DNA of 12,116 nucleotides from Choanephora cucurbitarum (GCA_025331435.1 JAIWNI010000304.1:1-12116); one strand, 5' to 3'. Numbered from the stretch's first letter, positions 1-9,437 are shown. The notes: a model not told the origin generated them from the letters alone. Translations and numbers: made by a program.

Positions 1-2027
1 AGGTGTTGATCAATTGTTTGATAATGAACATCCACCCTGAGCATCGGTAATGATCTATTGACTTCTATTAACAGTAGTACATTAAATACTTAACCTTGCA
101 TCTAAACCTTTTAGTACCAAAGACGAATATATGATTCAAATCGCCGTTTGTCCTGGTAAACCAAAGAACCTAGTTTCATATCTTCAGCCAATTATTGCAG
201 AGGTGAATAATATGTACGAACGCGGTGTGGTAATAAAGAAGCAGGGTGAAGAGCGCTTTCGTGGGTCTGTAGCGATCTTGGGTATTACCGGTGACATTCC
301 AGGCATTGCAGAAATCATCAGCTTTGCAGGTCATACTCACACCTACGGTTGTCGTATTTGTTTGGTGAAAGCTAGCGATCCTGCACCCAACTGTACTCAT
401 GGAAAGTACTTCCCTCATGCAGGCCCAGAAAGATCCATTGATAGTTTGAAGGAAGGAGATATTGTAAGTCTTCAAAGTCTAAAGAGTACTATTATTAGTA
501 CGCTAACTCAGTAATGTAGTTGCATGGGATGAAAGGGGTCTCCAGCCTCATAACTTCTTTACCAACCTTCATGGGCACCTTCTCGTTTCTTGGTGATGAA
601 CTACATATGATTGGCCATGGTCTCGGTCATTTGGTCTGTAACTTGTTGGATCCCCAGGAAAACAGCCGCTTTAAAGTAGAAGGATCCAACGAATACACAT
701 TTGATGTAGTTCAAAGCAATTTTTTCAAATCAATTCAGCAATATATTGAAGCCAGCAAGTCTACAAATCCGGTCAGTTTCGATTTCTCTTTCGACTTTAA
801 GAAAGGATGTTACCGTGCTGTTGATTGGCAGTTTTTTCTATTACATATTGTTCCTACCATCATCGTCCCTCAACTCAAGCATGAAGATACCAAGAAGGCT
901 TTGATGAGTTTAGTCAATGCTTGCGCCATCAGTCTACAGCAGTCAATATCAACTCAAGAATTAGAGCAGATGAAAGGGTATTGTTATTTCATTTTGTCCA
1001 TGTGTTTCGTTATTAATAACGTACTATCATTTATAGTTTTTTCGACGTCTGGTCTACTTACCTAAACCGTGAAATTGATGCCGGAAACCTAATGCAGCGA
1101 ATCTGGACGATGAACAACCACTTTGCCTCCTATCACATTTACGAGTTGATCAAGCGTTACGGTCCTTTGCGATACTACTCTTGTCGGTCTCTGGAGCGAA
1201 CCATCCAAAAGTACACAAATTTGGCTAAATCCAAATCTGCCTCGGGTAAAGAAAGTAGCAATCTGGTAGAAAGATACCAATACTTCAAGACTTATACTGC
1301 TCAATTGAATCAAGAAGGACTAGTTGCACCAAGAAGAGTGAAAGAGACCGAATATGAAGACCATCCGGATGACATCGAAGGCATAATGCCACAGCTTTGG
1401 GAACGATTTGAAATTAAGTATCTTAGTCAGGAAGGTTTCGTCGCAAAGGTACCGATTAGTGACATTGAACTGGCCTTAAAGAAGTATTTTGGTCGCTTAC
1501 CTAATGGTATATCTCGCTTGGACAACGACCAAGTTAAACTGGCTGCGAGAGTCAGAATTGACGATAAGGTCATACAGTCAAGATGGCATAGGGAAAACCA
1601 AAAGAATGTAAGAAGGGCTAATGATCTTGTCATCATACAGGCCAAAGAATCAGCTCGGTAAGAATATACAACTCTATTATATGGTATTGTTACTCAAGTC
1701 ATTATTTCTAGATCCAGACAGGTCTCATGGTATGCAGGTGAAGTTATTACCTATCTAATCCACAAGCATGGTAGAAGGGTTTTTCACTTGGCTGTTCTTT
1801 CCTTGGTAGAACACAGTGATATGAATGAATACGGAGTACCTGTTGTGACCTGCTTCGGTGATCATCAAGACAGAAAAATCGTAGTATGCGATGTGGTTGA
1901 CATAGTCACTTCCGTCGGCTTCATAAGGTTCAATTCAAACGAACGTCAGTTTAAAGTTATTTGGGAGGATGCCCTTTATTACAAAAAGATGGATGGTAGA
2001 AAAGCCGGACAGCGTAGAGATATGTGA
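1..2027 (+). CDS. Tnp2-like (CACTA-type) transposase, 3' exons, 5' end missing
   Basis: Spliced gene entering from the left edge. Visible exons are 1-46, 115-463, 520-977, 1037-1657 and 1712-2027. Introns 47-114, 464-519, 978-1036 and 1658-1711 all begin GT and end AG, and the reading frame continues across each. The first acceptor at 510-511 would give an immediate TAA, so the next TAG acceptor (518-519) is preferred. Features typical of fungal Tnp2-family proteins are GDIPGIAEIISFAGH with the CRIC pair (exon 115-463), DELHMIGHGLGH at 595-630, and GPLRYYSCRSLERTI from 1161. The protein would cut and join the transposon ends in the nucleus. The catalytic core upstream is outside the window, so completeness cannot be judged. 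No stop or frame break is seen in the visible exons, and the stop is TGA at 2025-2027. Copy B encodes a homologue with the same last two splice-site positions. Confidence 0.75.
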
Positions 2028-2066
2028 TGATGTTTGTTGAGCACACACAATAGAAGTAGACATGTA

Positions 2067-2072
2067 AATAAA
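2067..2072 (+). promoter_or_regulatory. Possible polyadenylation signal of the copy A transposase
   Basis: AATAAA lies 39 bases after the transposase stop. The surrounding sequence is kept in copy B at the same distance from its stop. Fungal polyadenylation signals are loose, so this is a suggestion only. Confidence 0.4.
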
Positions 2073-3499
2073 ATATAGGGTAGGGTGGTTGGCAAAAAAA
2101 ACAAAAAAGAAACAACTTTCTCTTCTGTCTGTGTCCCTTTATATATGGGCCGATGTAATGAGTTATCTTTTGTACAAAAACACAGTCATTGTATACCTTT
2201 TCAAAGGTTTGTGGAACACTTTTTTTTTCTTCGTTTACCTTCATTGTTATTTTGACGCTCACGCTCTCATCATGACCTATTACTTTCTTTGACTGACCCA
2301 TCACTTTCGCTGCAAGAGAAAGCTCAAAATATTTAACCATTTAACCTACAGCTTTATTCAACTTGCTACTTCTGATTCAGGTAACAGTTTTGGCCATCGT
2401 GTGTCCTTCAAATACCTCTTCCTATATGCTTTTATTGGATAATAACCTCTCATCACTTTTGAATAACAACGAGCAGTGGATCATCTAGGTATCAACGTGG
2501 TGTTCATCTCAACGATTCTAGTGTTAATACGCAGTTGTTATCAGAACTTGTTATCTCCTAGCAAACAACCTGTAAAGCAACAGGATCTGTTCCATGCCTT
2601 TTTCTTTTGAGTATTACTGAAAGGTTCCAAATGATGTACGCAAAGTCAAACCAGGTTATGATTTGGTCCAGTAGAGCTTTCAGATAGTGTGAAATACCAT
2701 CGTTAGTTACGGTTATAAGGATAGGTCATGTTGAATCAGAAAATCCCCGTTAAGACATTGTCATCATGTTTATTCTCTCTTTTGTGTTACGGTCAACCAT
2801 GACAACCTTGCCTTCGCTTGATCTACTGGGTTCCTATGCTCTTGCATCAATCTAACACCCCCAGATTAATCAAAAGTTCTCCTTTATATGTAAATATAGG
2901 GTGAATAGAACATCCCATGTATCAGCTTTCTCTACTTCTTCCTATCCAATCTTCCTTCCGGACTAATATCCACATATGTTGCTATCAGTGTTGTGTTTGA
3001 TTTCACTGCTTGCTCTTTAAAAGCATCCTCATTATCAATGGGTTTCGAATATCTCTCGATATCGATACTCTTTTAACTGTTAGTTACTTGTACAACTTGG
3101 CATTTCTTTTATGCATCTTTTAGTTTAGTGCATGATGTATATTTTATCAATCTCTTGACGTTATTGATACTGAGATCTTTTACCTTTATACCTCACTCAT
3201 TTTAAATAAAGATACACACTATTAGAATAATATATTATGCAAATCCAAGACATTCGCCTATTCCGTCATCTTTTATCATGTTTTTATTGCTAGATAACCA
3301 GTCTTTCTTCCCATCACTGCTCAGATTATACTAAATACTGGCCATTTTTTCTCATTCCCCCGTTTTTTCTTTTTCTCTCTTTTGTATCCAAAGCACACTA
3401 AAAGGTAAGCTTTATCCTGAATTAAAAAAGATGCACATATACCAACTCTTTATTTTTTTATGCTAGTAGTTGACTAAAGCATAGCTTCCTATCTATACT

Positions 3500-3541
3500 C
3501 ACACCTTTGTAGTTATGCTTACTCTTTCCGCAGTAGTAACA
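3500..3541 (-). other. Zinc-knuckle-like remnant in the antisense pseudogene (copy A)
   Basis: The minus strand reads CYYCGKSKHNYKGV: CX2CX4H with valine (GTG) where the fourth ligand cysteine of a CCHC knuckle would be. A one-base shift would give TGT (Cys) at that point, so an indel may have removed it. CCHC knuckles occur in Gag proteins and many transposon accessory proteins, so this does not fix the family. Confidence 0.4.
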
Positions 3542-4620
3542 CATCATCATTCTCATTTACGACTATAGCTGAATTGACATCTCTATTAAGTTCAAGATCT
3601 CCTTATTTATGCTCAATCCAACCAGTTTGGATTACAAGTCACCTATTATAAGCTGCAAGCTCTTCAACTGTTATTATCCATCCTTTTTCTTCTTGATATG
3701 TGAAGCTGATTAACGTTTCTCTGGATATTATTCCACACAGTATCCAAAGTTGTCTATCTGCCTATTTTCTAAGATGTATTCTGATCAACTGGCAAGCCAA
3801 TGTCTGTCTCATCTACTTTGGTATCTCAAGAATCCTCATTTGATATCACGTCCGTTGTATTATTACCTGACTGATTTGTCTTCTCAAAGATAGATTTTCT
3901 CTTCCTGTAACCTCTTTGTTCCCAAGCAACAGTTTTCCATGACGATGATATCTCTCTTGTACAATAATGATGGTTATCCGTTTTTCAAAGAATCCTATGA
4001 TCAAAGATTGCTAGTCAGCCTTTCTGTCTTCTACCTTACAATGTCAAATCACTTACTGTTCTTTCGGTGTATACTTTCTCTTCAACTGATGAATCACTTC
4101 TTGTTTCCATTCTTCTTCGGTACCTCTTTACCTGACTTGCTGTGTCCCCCTATCCTATTGTTGTTCAATCCAACGCAACATTACTCGGTTGGTTACTACT
4201 GTTACTTGCATTGATATCGCTGTTGCTACTGCTGTTCATGATACCCTTTGATACTGATCGGTAACTGTGCCAACTCATTTAGTGCTCAAACTGATTTGAA
4301 TATTTTAAAAGGCCAAGGTATCTGTTCTCGTTGTCAAACCACTCTTCTATTTTACTCTGCTATACTTGCTTTTATGTCTGTTGCTGATTCTGTACTCAAG
4401 CATGCAATTCATAGGACAATGAACAGCTCATTGGTAACAAGACGCGTCAATGATCAACAATACTTTTGTATCAAACAAGCTCTAATCTTTATTTTTTTTC
4501 GTGTATAGTCTATCAATCTATTGTTTTATTTCCAAATCAATTTGCTCGGTTGCTGCTGACTCTTCTGTCGACTGGATCTACTACTGCATGCAAGGTATCT
4601 GCTCTTCAGGCTTCAAGATA

Positions 4621-5140
4621 AAAAAAATGAACAAAAAAAAAAGAAATCGAAATTGTGGCTGGCGTCCTACATTAAATCAATTCAAGTGCAGCATGAATAA
4701 TTCATCCAAAGGCAATATCAAGATGAATATGCTATCTTTTTGACAGAAATGCCTCTCAAAGGTCAAGCAATAGGCCTATATGAATACTGAGCATACCATT
4801 CGAACCGGAAGAATTCAAGGCAACCGCCTGAATGGTCAAATAAAGACTGGGATTCAAATATGGATAAAGAAGAACCCATATATAGTATAAAAAAGAATCT
4901 ACATTTTTATATAATAAAAGAATCCAATTCGACCCTATTCATCCAATAAGCATACCTATTATTCTAATGACGCCATATGTAATAATGAAAGTACGACATT
5001 CTTTCAAGAAACATACTCACTTAAAGGTCTCTAATCCTCTCAAAGCCATTTGCTCATATATAAAAACTAAGCAAAACTTGTAAAAGCAGGATGGCCCATA
5101 TAAAATAAATCCTTGATTGTGATTGGACAATGGTCATTTG
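4621..5140. other. AT-rich non-coding tail of copy A
   Basis: No convincing coding segment on either strand. Sequence is AT-rich, with A runs near 4620-4640 and stretches such as TATATAAAAA near 5056. It is about 91% identical by eye to the matching part of copy B up to 5036 and then identical from 5037 inward. Confidence 0.5.
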
Positions 5141-5296
5141 ATTCTGCCCTCCACGGGCAGAATTTCTGCCCTCCAGAGTAAAATTATGCAAATCCTCTCC
5201 CAGTTTTTTTTCAAAAACCTATGGTTTTTTTACAGAATTTTCTGCATCCCACGGTAAGAATTTTTTGCCCCAGAGGGCAGAATCTGAGCCGTAGTG
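5141..5296 (+). repeat. Subterminal repeat cluster and 3' terminus of CACTA copy A
   Basis: The 12-mer TTCTGCCCTCCA occurs twice in direct orientation (5142 and 5164). The inverse GGGCAGAAT occurs at 5155 and again at 5275, 13 bases from the transposon end. ATTCTGCCC at 5141-5149 and GGGCAGAAT at 5155-5163 form a 9-bp stem with a 5-base loop. AAAAACC/GGTTTTT at 5213-5229 forms a second small stem. Clusters of short direct and inverted repeats inside the ends are typical of CACTA elements, where they act as transposase-binding sites; that role here is inferred. The terminus GAGCCGTAGTG closes the element. Confidence 0.7.
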
Positions 5297-5382
5297 ACTA
5301 TAAGTTATCATTGTTCCCAACGAACTCTCTGTTTACATAATTGGTGTAACCTTGTGAAAACGCCTTCAACTGAAACCTTATT
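5297..5382 (+). promoter_or_regulatory. Retroelement leader; possible LTR remnant and primer-binding site
   Basis: An 86-base non-coding leader lies between the CACTA terminus and the gag ATG at 5383. It starts with ACTATAAG, which could be a TATA-like box of an LTR. TGGTGTAACC at 5342-5351 begins with TGG, as expected for a tRNA primer-binding site, and an LTR end in CA could lie just before it. I cannot match it to a particular tRNA from memory, and no second LTR is available for comparison, so both points are tentative. Confidence 0.3.
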
Positions 5383-5985
5383 ATGGCTGACAACAATAAT
5401 ATTGACGATCAAGCCCAAAACTTTTTACGACTTTGCTCTGCAATACATGCTCATCTGGGTAACATACCTCAACAAACATCCAATCCGCCGCACGTACAAT
5501 TACAGAAGCCTGACGTGTTCACGGGTGAAATCTGCACACAGATAGCGGTTGATAGTTGGACCAGAAGTATTGAGCGACATAGAGATTTCTATAAATGGGA
5601 TGATCATCAAACACTCCTTTTTGCTGTGTCTTTTCTCAAGTCACATGCTGACACTTGGTACCGCACACTGGAGACTAGTAACAATCCACCATCGACTTGG
5701 CCTGATTTCAAGAATCGCTTATTAACTGCATTCCGTCCTGGTAACGCGTACGATCTAGCCAGAGATCGATTGGATCAACTACGCCAAACAAGTACTATTC
5801 AACATTATGTCAATGAATTCCGTGCTATTAGCCTACTTGTACCAGACCTTAAAGACTTGGAAGCTTACGATAGGTTCATGCGTGGTATCAAGATTGAGTA
5901 TGATCAACTATTTGCTGAATTACGCTGCTGTACCCACAGATATGCGATCTTTAGAGCTAGCTTATCAAAAAGCTTTAGCATTTGA
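5383..5985 (+). CDS. Retrotransposon Gag, N-terminal and central part (frame broken)
   Basis: An ATG at 5383 follows an AT-rich leader and opens a 200-codon frame. Residues about 45-180 resemble the retrotransposon gag (capsid-like) domain: a QKPDVFTGE entry, then [36 protein letters not shown] and a later helix with LDQLRQ. In life this part assembles the particle that encloses the element's RNA. From about 5923 the Gag-like sequence continues in the next frame, and the last 20 residues of this frame (to the stop at 5983-5985) look like out-of-frame translation. The slip lies in a helix of Gag before the zinc knuckle, which argues for an ordinary one-base indel rather than programmed frameshifting. 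Confidence 0.75.
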   Translation: MADNNNIDDQAQNFLRLCSAIHAHLGNIPQQTSNPPHVQLQKPDVFTGEICTQIAVDSWTRSIERHRDFYKWDDHQTLLFAVSFLKSHADTWYRTLETSNNPPSTWPDFKNRLLTAFRPGNAYDLARDRLDQLRQTSTIQHYVNEFRAISLLVPDLKDLEAYDRFMRGIKIEYDQLFAELRCCTHRYAIFRASLSKSFSI

Positions 5986-7747
5986 AGCCTCTCATGTACG
6001 ACGTTCTGGCCACGGTCAAATCATTGCCCCTGCTGCTTATCCTTTACCTGCTTCTCGTCAAGAAACACACGATGATCCTATGATCCTAGACTCCATTCAA
6101 CAACGCGGTTTCACTGGAAGTCACAACTATCGTCATCAGAATAATCAACAAAATCAAGGATCCAGCAATGGTAACCGCCGGGTAGTTTGCGATTTCTGTG
6201 GTAAAGCTGGTCACAAGAAGTTCAAGTGTTATCTTAGACGTGCTGCCATACAGGCCATGGATCGTGAAGCTAGTGGATCGAAGTCTAACAAATCGTACAA
6301 CAACAAACAACATTCCTCTTTGAACCAAATGAGTAACGAAGAACAGTCTGCTTATCATAATGATAATAAAGATAATACCTTGACGCAGTATTTATCTGAG
6401 GACATTTCACATAAAAAAACACATAGTCCTGTGAGCCATGATAAGTCTCGTTCTGATTTATTTGAGGAACAAACTACTAAACATAATGATTCTATTGACA
6501 GTTTGCCTATGGAACTAGTCCCTGTGATAAGTGAACAATCTTCAGAGTTGAATTACATCGCGAAGTTAAACGCCATTTCCAATTCACTTCCACTGTACGA
6601 TGGTATTGCCGGCGATTGTAACATGATAATCAGTGTCCTCATTGACAGTGGTGCTTCAGACAACTATGTATCATCCAACCTTGTAAGATCTGTTGCTACT
6701 ACCATCAACAATACTAGGCCTCGTGAAGTGGAAACCGCAGATGGCACTCTCACTCTTATTGATAAAGAAGCTACAGTCGATGTTAATCTCGGAGGCTACC
6801 CATGCACAGTCAAAGCTTTTGTCTTTCCAAGTAAATTTGACTTAATCTTAGGCCGCAGTTGGTTAAAGCAACACTGCCCATCGCCTGATTGGTCCACAGA
6901 CACATGGTACCTTGGCGAGAGGACCTCACTTGTCCGTTTAACACCTTCTCGACGAAGTCAACTCGTCAATAATGATCTTGCTGTTGATATTGAAGGAAAC
7001 AGACCACAACTAAACTATTTGATATCACAGAAGCAAGTAGAAAGTAGCCTGCGTGATGGAGCCACTGGCTGCATGTTATACCTTAAAGATACTATATCTG
7101 AGTCTAATATACCACCTGCAACACCTCAAGATAAATGGATTGACAGCCTGCTAAAAGAGTTTAGCTCCATTTTTTCAGATACATTACCTGGTTTACCCGA
7201 AGATACTGGCTTTCAACATATCATCCAGACTGAGCCCAACGCTAAACCTGTCAACAGGTCACCCTTCAAAATGAGTCCAGCAGAACTCAATGAACTACAG
7301 AAACAGCTAAAACAACTGCTATCGCTTGGGCTTATTAGACCTAGTACTTCCAATTGGGGAGCACCCGTTTTGTTCGTAAGAAAGAAGGATGGTACCTTGC
7401 GCATGTGCATCGACTATCGCGCGCTCAACAAGCTCACAATTCGGAATTGCAATCCCCTCCCACGCATTGACGAATGTCTTGAGCGTTTGCATGGCTCATC
7501 TTATTTTACCACGCTCGATCTGAAGTCAGGATACCATCAAATCCGCATAAACGATGACGACATAAGCAAAACGGCTTTTAATACTCGCTACGGAAAGTTT
7601 GAATGGCTTGTTCTTCCTTTTGGTCTTTGTAACGCTCCTCCAAGCTTCCAAGCAAAAATGAACGATGTACTAGCTGATTACACTACGGCTCAGATTCTGC
7701 CCTCTGGGGCAAAAAATTCTTACCGTGGGATGCAGAAAATTCTGTAA
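5807..7747 (+). CDS. Gag C-terminus, protease and truncated reverse transcriptase (Pol)
   Basis: Open from 5807, but real homology starts at about 5924 where it takes over Gag from the preceding frame. Domains: CCHC zinc knuckle at residues 128-141 (6188-6229, [14 protein letters not shown]); a Q/N/S-rich linker; a retropepsin-like protease with DSGA at residues 280-283 (6644-6655) and ILG at 347-349; then RT with [21 protein letters not shown] and [12 protein letters not shown], the first catalytic aspartate at residue 571 (7517-7519), and [13 protein letters not shown]. The RT stops short of the YxDD box because the CACTA copy B starts at 7681. The final 22 residues or so, to the stop at 7745-7747, are translated transposon end, so the ORF is a chimera. 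A dead fragment, since RNase H and integrase are absent. Confidence 0.82.
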   Translation: MSMNSVLLAYLYQTLKTWKLTIGSCVVSRLSMINYLLNYAAVPTDMRSLELAYQKALAFEASHVRRSGHGQIIAPAAYPLPASRQETHDDPMILDSIQQRGFTGSHNYRHQNNQQNQGSSNGNRRVVCDFCGKAGHKKFKCYLRRAAIQAMDREASGSKSNKSYNNKQHSSLNQMSNEEQSAYHNDNKDNTLTQYLSEDISHKKTHSPVSHDKSRSDLFEEQTTKHNDSIDSLPMELVPVISEQSSELNYIAKLNAISNSLPLYDGIAGDCNMIISVLIDSGASDNYVSSNLVRSVATTINNTRPREVETADGTLTLIDKEATVDVNLGGYPCTVKAFVFPSKFDLILGRSWLKQHCPSPDWSTDTWYLGERTSLVRLTPSRRSQLVNNDLAVDIEGNRPQLNYLISQKQVESSLRDGATGCMLYLKDTISESNIPPATPQDKWIDSLLKEFSSIFSDTLPGLPEDTGFQHIIQTEPNAKPVNRSPFKMSPAELNELQKQLKQLLSLGLIRPSTSNWGAPVLFVRKKDGTLRMCIDYRALNKLTIRNCNPLPRIDECLERLHGSSYFTTLDLKSGYHQIRINDDDISKTAFNTRYGKFEWLVLPFGLCNAPPSFQAKMNDVLADYTTAQILPSGAKNSYRGMQKIL

Positions 7748-7836
7748 AAAAACCATAGGTTTTTGAAAAAAAACTGGGAGAGGATTTGCATAATTTTACT
7801 CTGGAGGGCAGAAATTCTGCCCGTGGAGGGCAGAAT
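7681..7836 (-). repeat. Terminus and subterminal repeat cluster of CACTA copy B
   Basis: This is the exact reverse complement of 5141-5296, including the 9-bp stem, the TTCTGCCCTCCA pair and the TAGTG/CACTA end. No difference was found by eye here or further inward to 7940. Confidence 0.7.
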
Positions 7837-8359
7837 CAAATGACCATTGTCCAATCACAATCAAGGATTTATTTTATATGGGCCATCCTGCTTTTACAAG
7901 TTTTGCTTAGTTTTTATATATGAGCAAATGGCTTTGAGAGAATTAGAGAGCTTTAAGTGAGTATGTTTCTTGAGAGAATGTCGTTCTTTCATTATTACAT
8001 ATGGCGTCATTAGAATAATAGGTATGCTTATTGGATGAATAGGGTCAAATTGAATTCTTTTATTATATACAAATGTAGATCCTTTTTTATGCTATATATG
8101 GGTTCTTCTTTATCTATATTTGAATCCCAGCCTTTGTTTGACCATTCAGGCGGATGCCTTGAATTCTTCCGGTTCGAATGGTATGCTCAGTATCCAGATT
8201 AGCCTATTGCCTGACCTTTGAGACCCGTTTCTGTCAAAAAGATAGCATACACATCTTGATTTAGCCCTTTGGATAGATTGTTTGTGCTGCACTTGAAATG
8301 ATTTAATGTAGGACGCCAGCCACAATTTTCGATTTCTTTTTTCTTTTGTTCATTTCTTT
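7837..8359. other. AT-rich non-coding tail of copy B
   Basis: This is the counterpart of the non-coding tail of copy A. No supported gene. A short plus-strand frame around 8121-8190 looks faintly protein-like (SIFESQPLFDHSGG) but is not kept in the same frame in copy A, so it is not called. Confidence 0.45.
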
Positions 8360-9437
8360 TATCTTGGAGCCTGAAGAGCAGACACCTTGCATGCAATGGT
8401 GGATCCAGTCGACAGAAGAGTCAGCAGCAACCGAGCAAATTGATTTGGAAATAAAACAATAGATTGATAGACTATACACGAAAAAAAATAAAGATTAGAG
8501 CCTGTTTGATACAAAAGTATTGTTGATCATTGACGCGTCTTTTTACCAATGAGCTGTTCATTGTCCTATGAATTGCATGCTTGAGTACAGAATCAGCAAC
8601 AGACATGAAAGCAAGTACAGCAGAGCCCAATGGAAGAGTGGTTTGACAACGAGAACAGATTCCTTGGCTTTCTAAAATATTCAAATCAGTTTCAGCAGTT
8701 AAATCAGTTGTCAGTGTTACCGATCAGTATCAAAGAGTATCATGAACAGTAGTAGCAACAGCGACATCAATGCAGGTAGCAGCAGTAACCGACCGAGTAA
8801 TGTTACATTGGATTGAACAACAATAGGATAGGGAAAGGTAGTAAGTCAGGTAAAGAGGTACTGAAGAAGGATGGAAACAAGAAGTGATTCATCAGTTGAA
8901 GAGAAAGTGTACACCGAAAGAACAGTAAGTGATTTGACATTGTAAGGTAGAAGACAGAAAGGCTGACTAGCAATCTTTGATCATAGGATTCTTTGAAAAA
9001 CGGATGACCATCATTATTGTACAAGAGAGATATCATCGTCATGGAAAACTGTTGCTTTGGAACAAAGAGGTTACAGGAGAGGAAATCTATCTTTGAGAAG
9101 ACAAATCAGTCAGGTAATACTACAACGGACGTGATATCAAATGAGGATTCTTGAGATACCAAAGTAGAAGAGACAGACATCGGCTTGCCAGTTGATCAGA
9201 CTACATCTTGGGGAATAGGCAGATATACAACTTTGAATACTATATGGAATAATATCCAGAGAAACACTAATCGGCTTCACATATTACGAAGAGACAGTAT
9301 GAATAACAATAGTTGAAGAACCTTCAACTAATAGTAGATGGCTTGTAATCCAAACTGGTTGGATTGAGCATGAACAAGGATATCTTGAACTCAATGGAGA
9401 GTCAATTCAGCTATAGTCGTAAATGAGAATGATTATG

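Larger units (their letters stand above)
1957..4620 (-). pseudogene. Decayed antisense coding region in the tail of copy A
   Basis: Not recognised by family. Read on the minus strand, this stretch shows protein-like segments broken by stops and frame changes. From 3318 down to 2932 one frame runs 129 codons with a few stops and keeps segments such as SDGKKDWL, IKDDGIGECLGFA, DNEDAFKEQA and TTLIATYVDISP. Near 2780-2870 another frame reads EHRNPVDQAKARLSWL. From 2340 to 1957 a 127-codon frame is still open (SLAAKVMGQSKKVIG, VPQTFEKVYNDCVF) and overlaps the transposase 3' end tail-to-tail. At 3541-3500 there is a CCHC-like remnant. The same segments, with several of the same stops, occur in copy B at 8360-11022. 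It may be the dead second gene of the transposon, or a captured host or retroelement gene whose introns I cannot place. The extent is approximate. Confidence 0.5.
1..5296 (+). mobile_element. CACTA-like (EnSpm-type) DNA transposon, copy A, 3' part
   Basis: This is the downstream part of a class II transposon whose 5' end lies outside the window. It contains the 3' exons of a Tnp2-like transposase gene, a tail of about 3 kb without an intact gene, a cluster of TTCTGCCC/GGGCAGAA repeats next to the end, and a terminus reading GAGCCGTAGTG at 5286-5296. TAGTG is the complement of CACTA, the signature end of this superfamily. The exact end is set by comparison: the inverted copy at 7681 loses similarity at precisely this base. 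The next three bases are ACT, one candidate target-site duplicate, but the other duplicate is outside the window. The CACTA assignment rests on the terminus plus the transposase; superfamily confidence is good, family name unknown. Confidence 0.8.
5297..7680 (+). mobile_element. Ty3/gypsy LTR retrotransposon, internal fragment
   Basis: The segment between the two CACTA ends encodes, in order, Gag, a CCHC knuckle, an aspartic protease and part of a reverse transcriptase, the Gag-PR-RT order shared by LTR retroelements. The RT block resembles Ty3/gypsy (Metaviridae-like) RT. RNase H, integrase and the 3' LTR are missing; they would lie beyond the CACTA insertion at 7681, outside the window or lost. 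A full LTR is not present on the left either: at most its last few dozen bases lie in 5297-5340. The piece cannot be autonomous as seen here. Confidence 0.88.

Noticed and set aside
176..475. Minus-strand ORF of 99 codons
   Set aside because: It lies opposite a transposase exon with clear family features and has no plausible protein character of its own.
1089..1313. Minus-strand ORF of 74 codons (and 1427-1645 likewise)
   Set aside because: Shadows of the transposase exon on the other strand.
3939..4743. Three plus-strand ORFs of 80-91 codons in the copy A tail, with partners in copy B at 8199-9042
   Set aside because: Their translations are rich in Phe/Leu/Tyr/Ser runs, as expected from the complement of purine-rich coding remnants. 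The more protein-like reading is on the opposite strand.
5141..5296. A CRISPR-like or tandem repeat array
   Set aside because: The repeats are few, short, in both orientations and without regular spacers; they fit CACTA subterminal motifs.
5294..5545. Plus-strand ORF of 83 codons spanning the transposon-retroelement junction
   Set aside because: It overlaps the start of Gag in another frame and shows no domain.
5383..7747. An active gypsy element or a host-domesticated Gag-protease gene
   Set aside because: Gag is out of frame with the rest, RT is cut before its catalytic box, and integrase and LTRs are missing; nothing suggests host use.
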